From Pseudomonadota bacterium (GTDB taxonomy: Bacteria > Desulfobacterota > Syntrophobacteria > Syntrophobacterales > Syntrophobacteraceae): a DNA stretch of 64,000 bases. The DNA is taken from contig JAEZHY010000136.1 of NCBI GenBank assembly GCA_023416335.1, positions 1-64,000 on the forward strand. The letters are read 5' to 3'. Position 1 is the stretch's first letter, and each line of letters opens with the position of its first letter. This document shows, piece after piece, positions 63,523 through 64,000 of the stretch. The notes under the pieces were generated by a model that was given only the letters and a program-made list of their open reading frames with translations, was not told where the DNA came from and searched no databases. Both the position numbers and the translations under genes were made by a program.

Positions 63523-64000
63523 CGCTTTATGGGAATCAAAAGGGGCAAGGAGAAAAAGAAGGACAGATGTCATATGCACCTGCCCCTCCTTCACCCCCCA
63601 TCCCCCACCTCGGCGCTCGGGTTGCTCTCCAGCAGGACCCTATCCACCGGGTGGGCAAGTTCATGTTGTTAACATAGGAATATGTTTCAGAAAACGCAGG
63701 GAGCTGAAAATAACCTTAGTTTGGCGCCCGTTTTCTGTCTAGGCTTTGGCGGGAACCTTAGTCACTGGAGCCTGTTATTCCCCCAAAGCTGCGATCAGGT
63801 CGTTTCAACGCAATACATGAGTGAATCCCCTCTCTAAAGACCGGCACGGTTATGCGTAGCAAAAAAACATCAGCATAATAGACTCCTGGGCCTGCGGGAG
63901 GCGGGCTCCGTCTAACGATGGAGACTTCGAATTAAACCGAGGGTACATAGATTGGCCAGGCATCAATAATTATTCGACCCTTATCTTGGCCAATCTTGAC
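63523..64000. other. Non-coding right end of the window
   Basis: 478 bp with no credible gene. The inverted repeat at 63949-63996 is the only clear structure. Confidence 0.45.
63949..63996. repeat. Inverted repeat AGATTGGCCA / TGGCCAATCT
   Basis: A 10-bp perfect inverted repeat with a 28-base AT-rich spacer at 63949-63958 and 63987-63996. It could be part of a mobile-element end, given the recombinase remnant 430 bp away, or an operator for a gene beyond the window. Confidence 0.5.

Overview
The window looks like a chromosomal segment from a Gram-negative, probably anaerobic, member of the Deltaproteobacteria/Desulfobacterota; a Syntrophobacterales-like organism is my best guess. The grounds are outer-membrane genes (lptE, mlaA, a Wza-like exporter), a heterodisulfide-reductase-like HdrB plus membrane/iron-sulfur pair, and a shikimate cluster that uses the archaeal-type 3-dehydroquinate synthase II instead of AroB. 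The lineage is an inference from gene content; no marker was compared with a database.

Region 1 (1-23,192, all on the minus strand) is a surface-polysaccharide locus. Read in the direction of transcription it contains a WecA-like initiating phosphoglycosyltransferase, a large SLBB export protein, a Wzz-like co-polymerase, rmlB and rmlA, a GNAT/ketoacyl synthase III/acyl carrier protein cassette, fdtA and fdtB for dTDP-3-amino-3,6-dideoxyhexose, a Wzx flippase, a hexapeptide acyltransferase, a GT2, a small secreted protein, a Wzy-like polymerase, two GT-B glycosyltransferases, a methyltransferase and the start of asnB. Between the GT4 gene and the methyltransferase sits an IS630-type element that is itself interrupted by an IS4-type element. 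Both transposases are dead, and the 9-bp target duplication of the inner element is still visible.

Region 2 (23.8-29.8 kb) holds housekeeping and signalling genes: a LUD-domain protein, a mini-ComEA helix-hairpin-helix protein, a NUDIX hydrolase, a DUF2914 protein, a diadenylate cyclase fused to its YbbR (CdaR-type) partner, a lipoprotein, an orphan terminator that may end a small RNA, and a tiny protein gene. Region 3 (30-34.6 kb) is a complete livKHMGF branched-chain amino acid (or related) ABC importer with a hairpin between livK and livH.

Region 4 (34.9-42.2 kb) is an aromatic-amino-acid operon: aroB' - pheA - aroD - aroE - aroA, running on into dacB and a metallophosphoesterase. Region 5 (42.4-48.6 kb) carries moaA translationally coupled to an ADP-ribosylglycohydrolase, trmO, a PD40 beta-propeller protein, recD2 and a small ORF. 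Region 6 (49-51.6 kb) is the Hdr-like redox pair, with a long regulatory-looking gap upstream. Region 7 (52.3-62.6 kb) holds leuS, a palindromic repeat island, lptE, holA, rpsT, ftsH, mlaA, a 'plasmid stabilisation'-type small basic protein, a cold-shock protein and a poxvirus-type topoisomerase IB. The last 1.5 kb contains a heavily frameshifted tyrosine recombinase and an unexplained inverted repeat.

I saw no tRNA, rRNA or CRISPR array. Most start codons were refined by looking for Shine-Dalgarno sequences and gene overlaps; several genes appear to use TTG or GTG.
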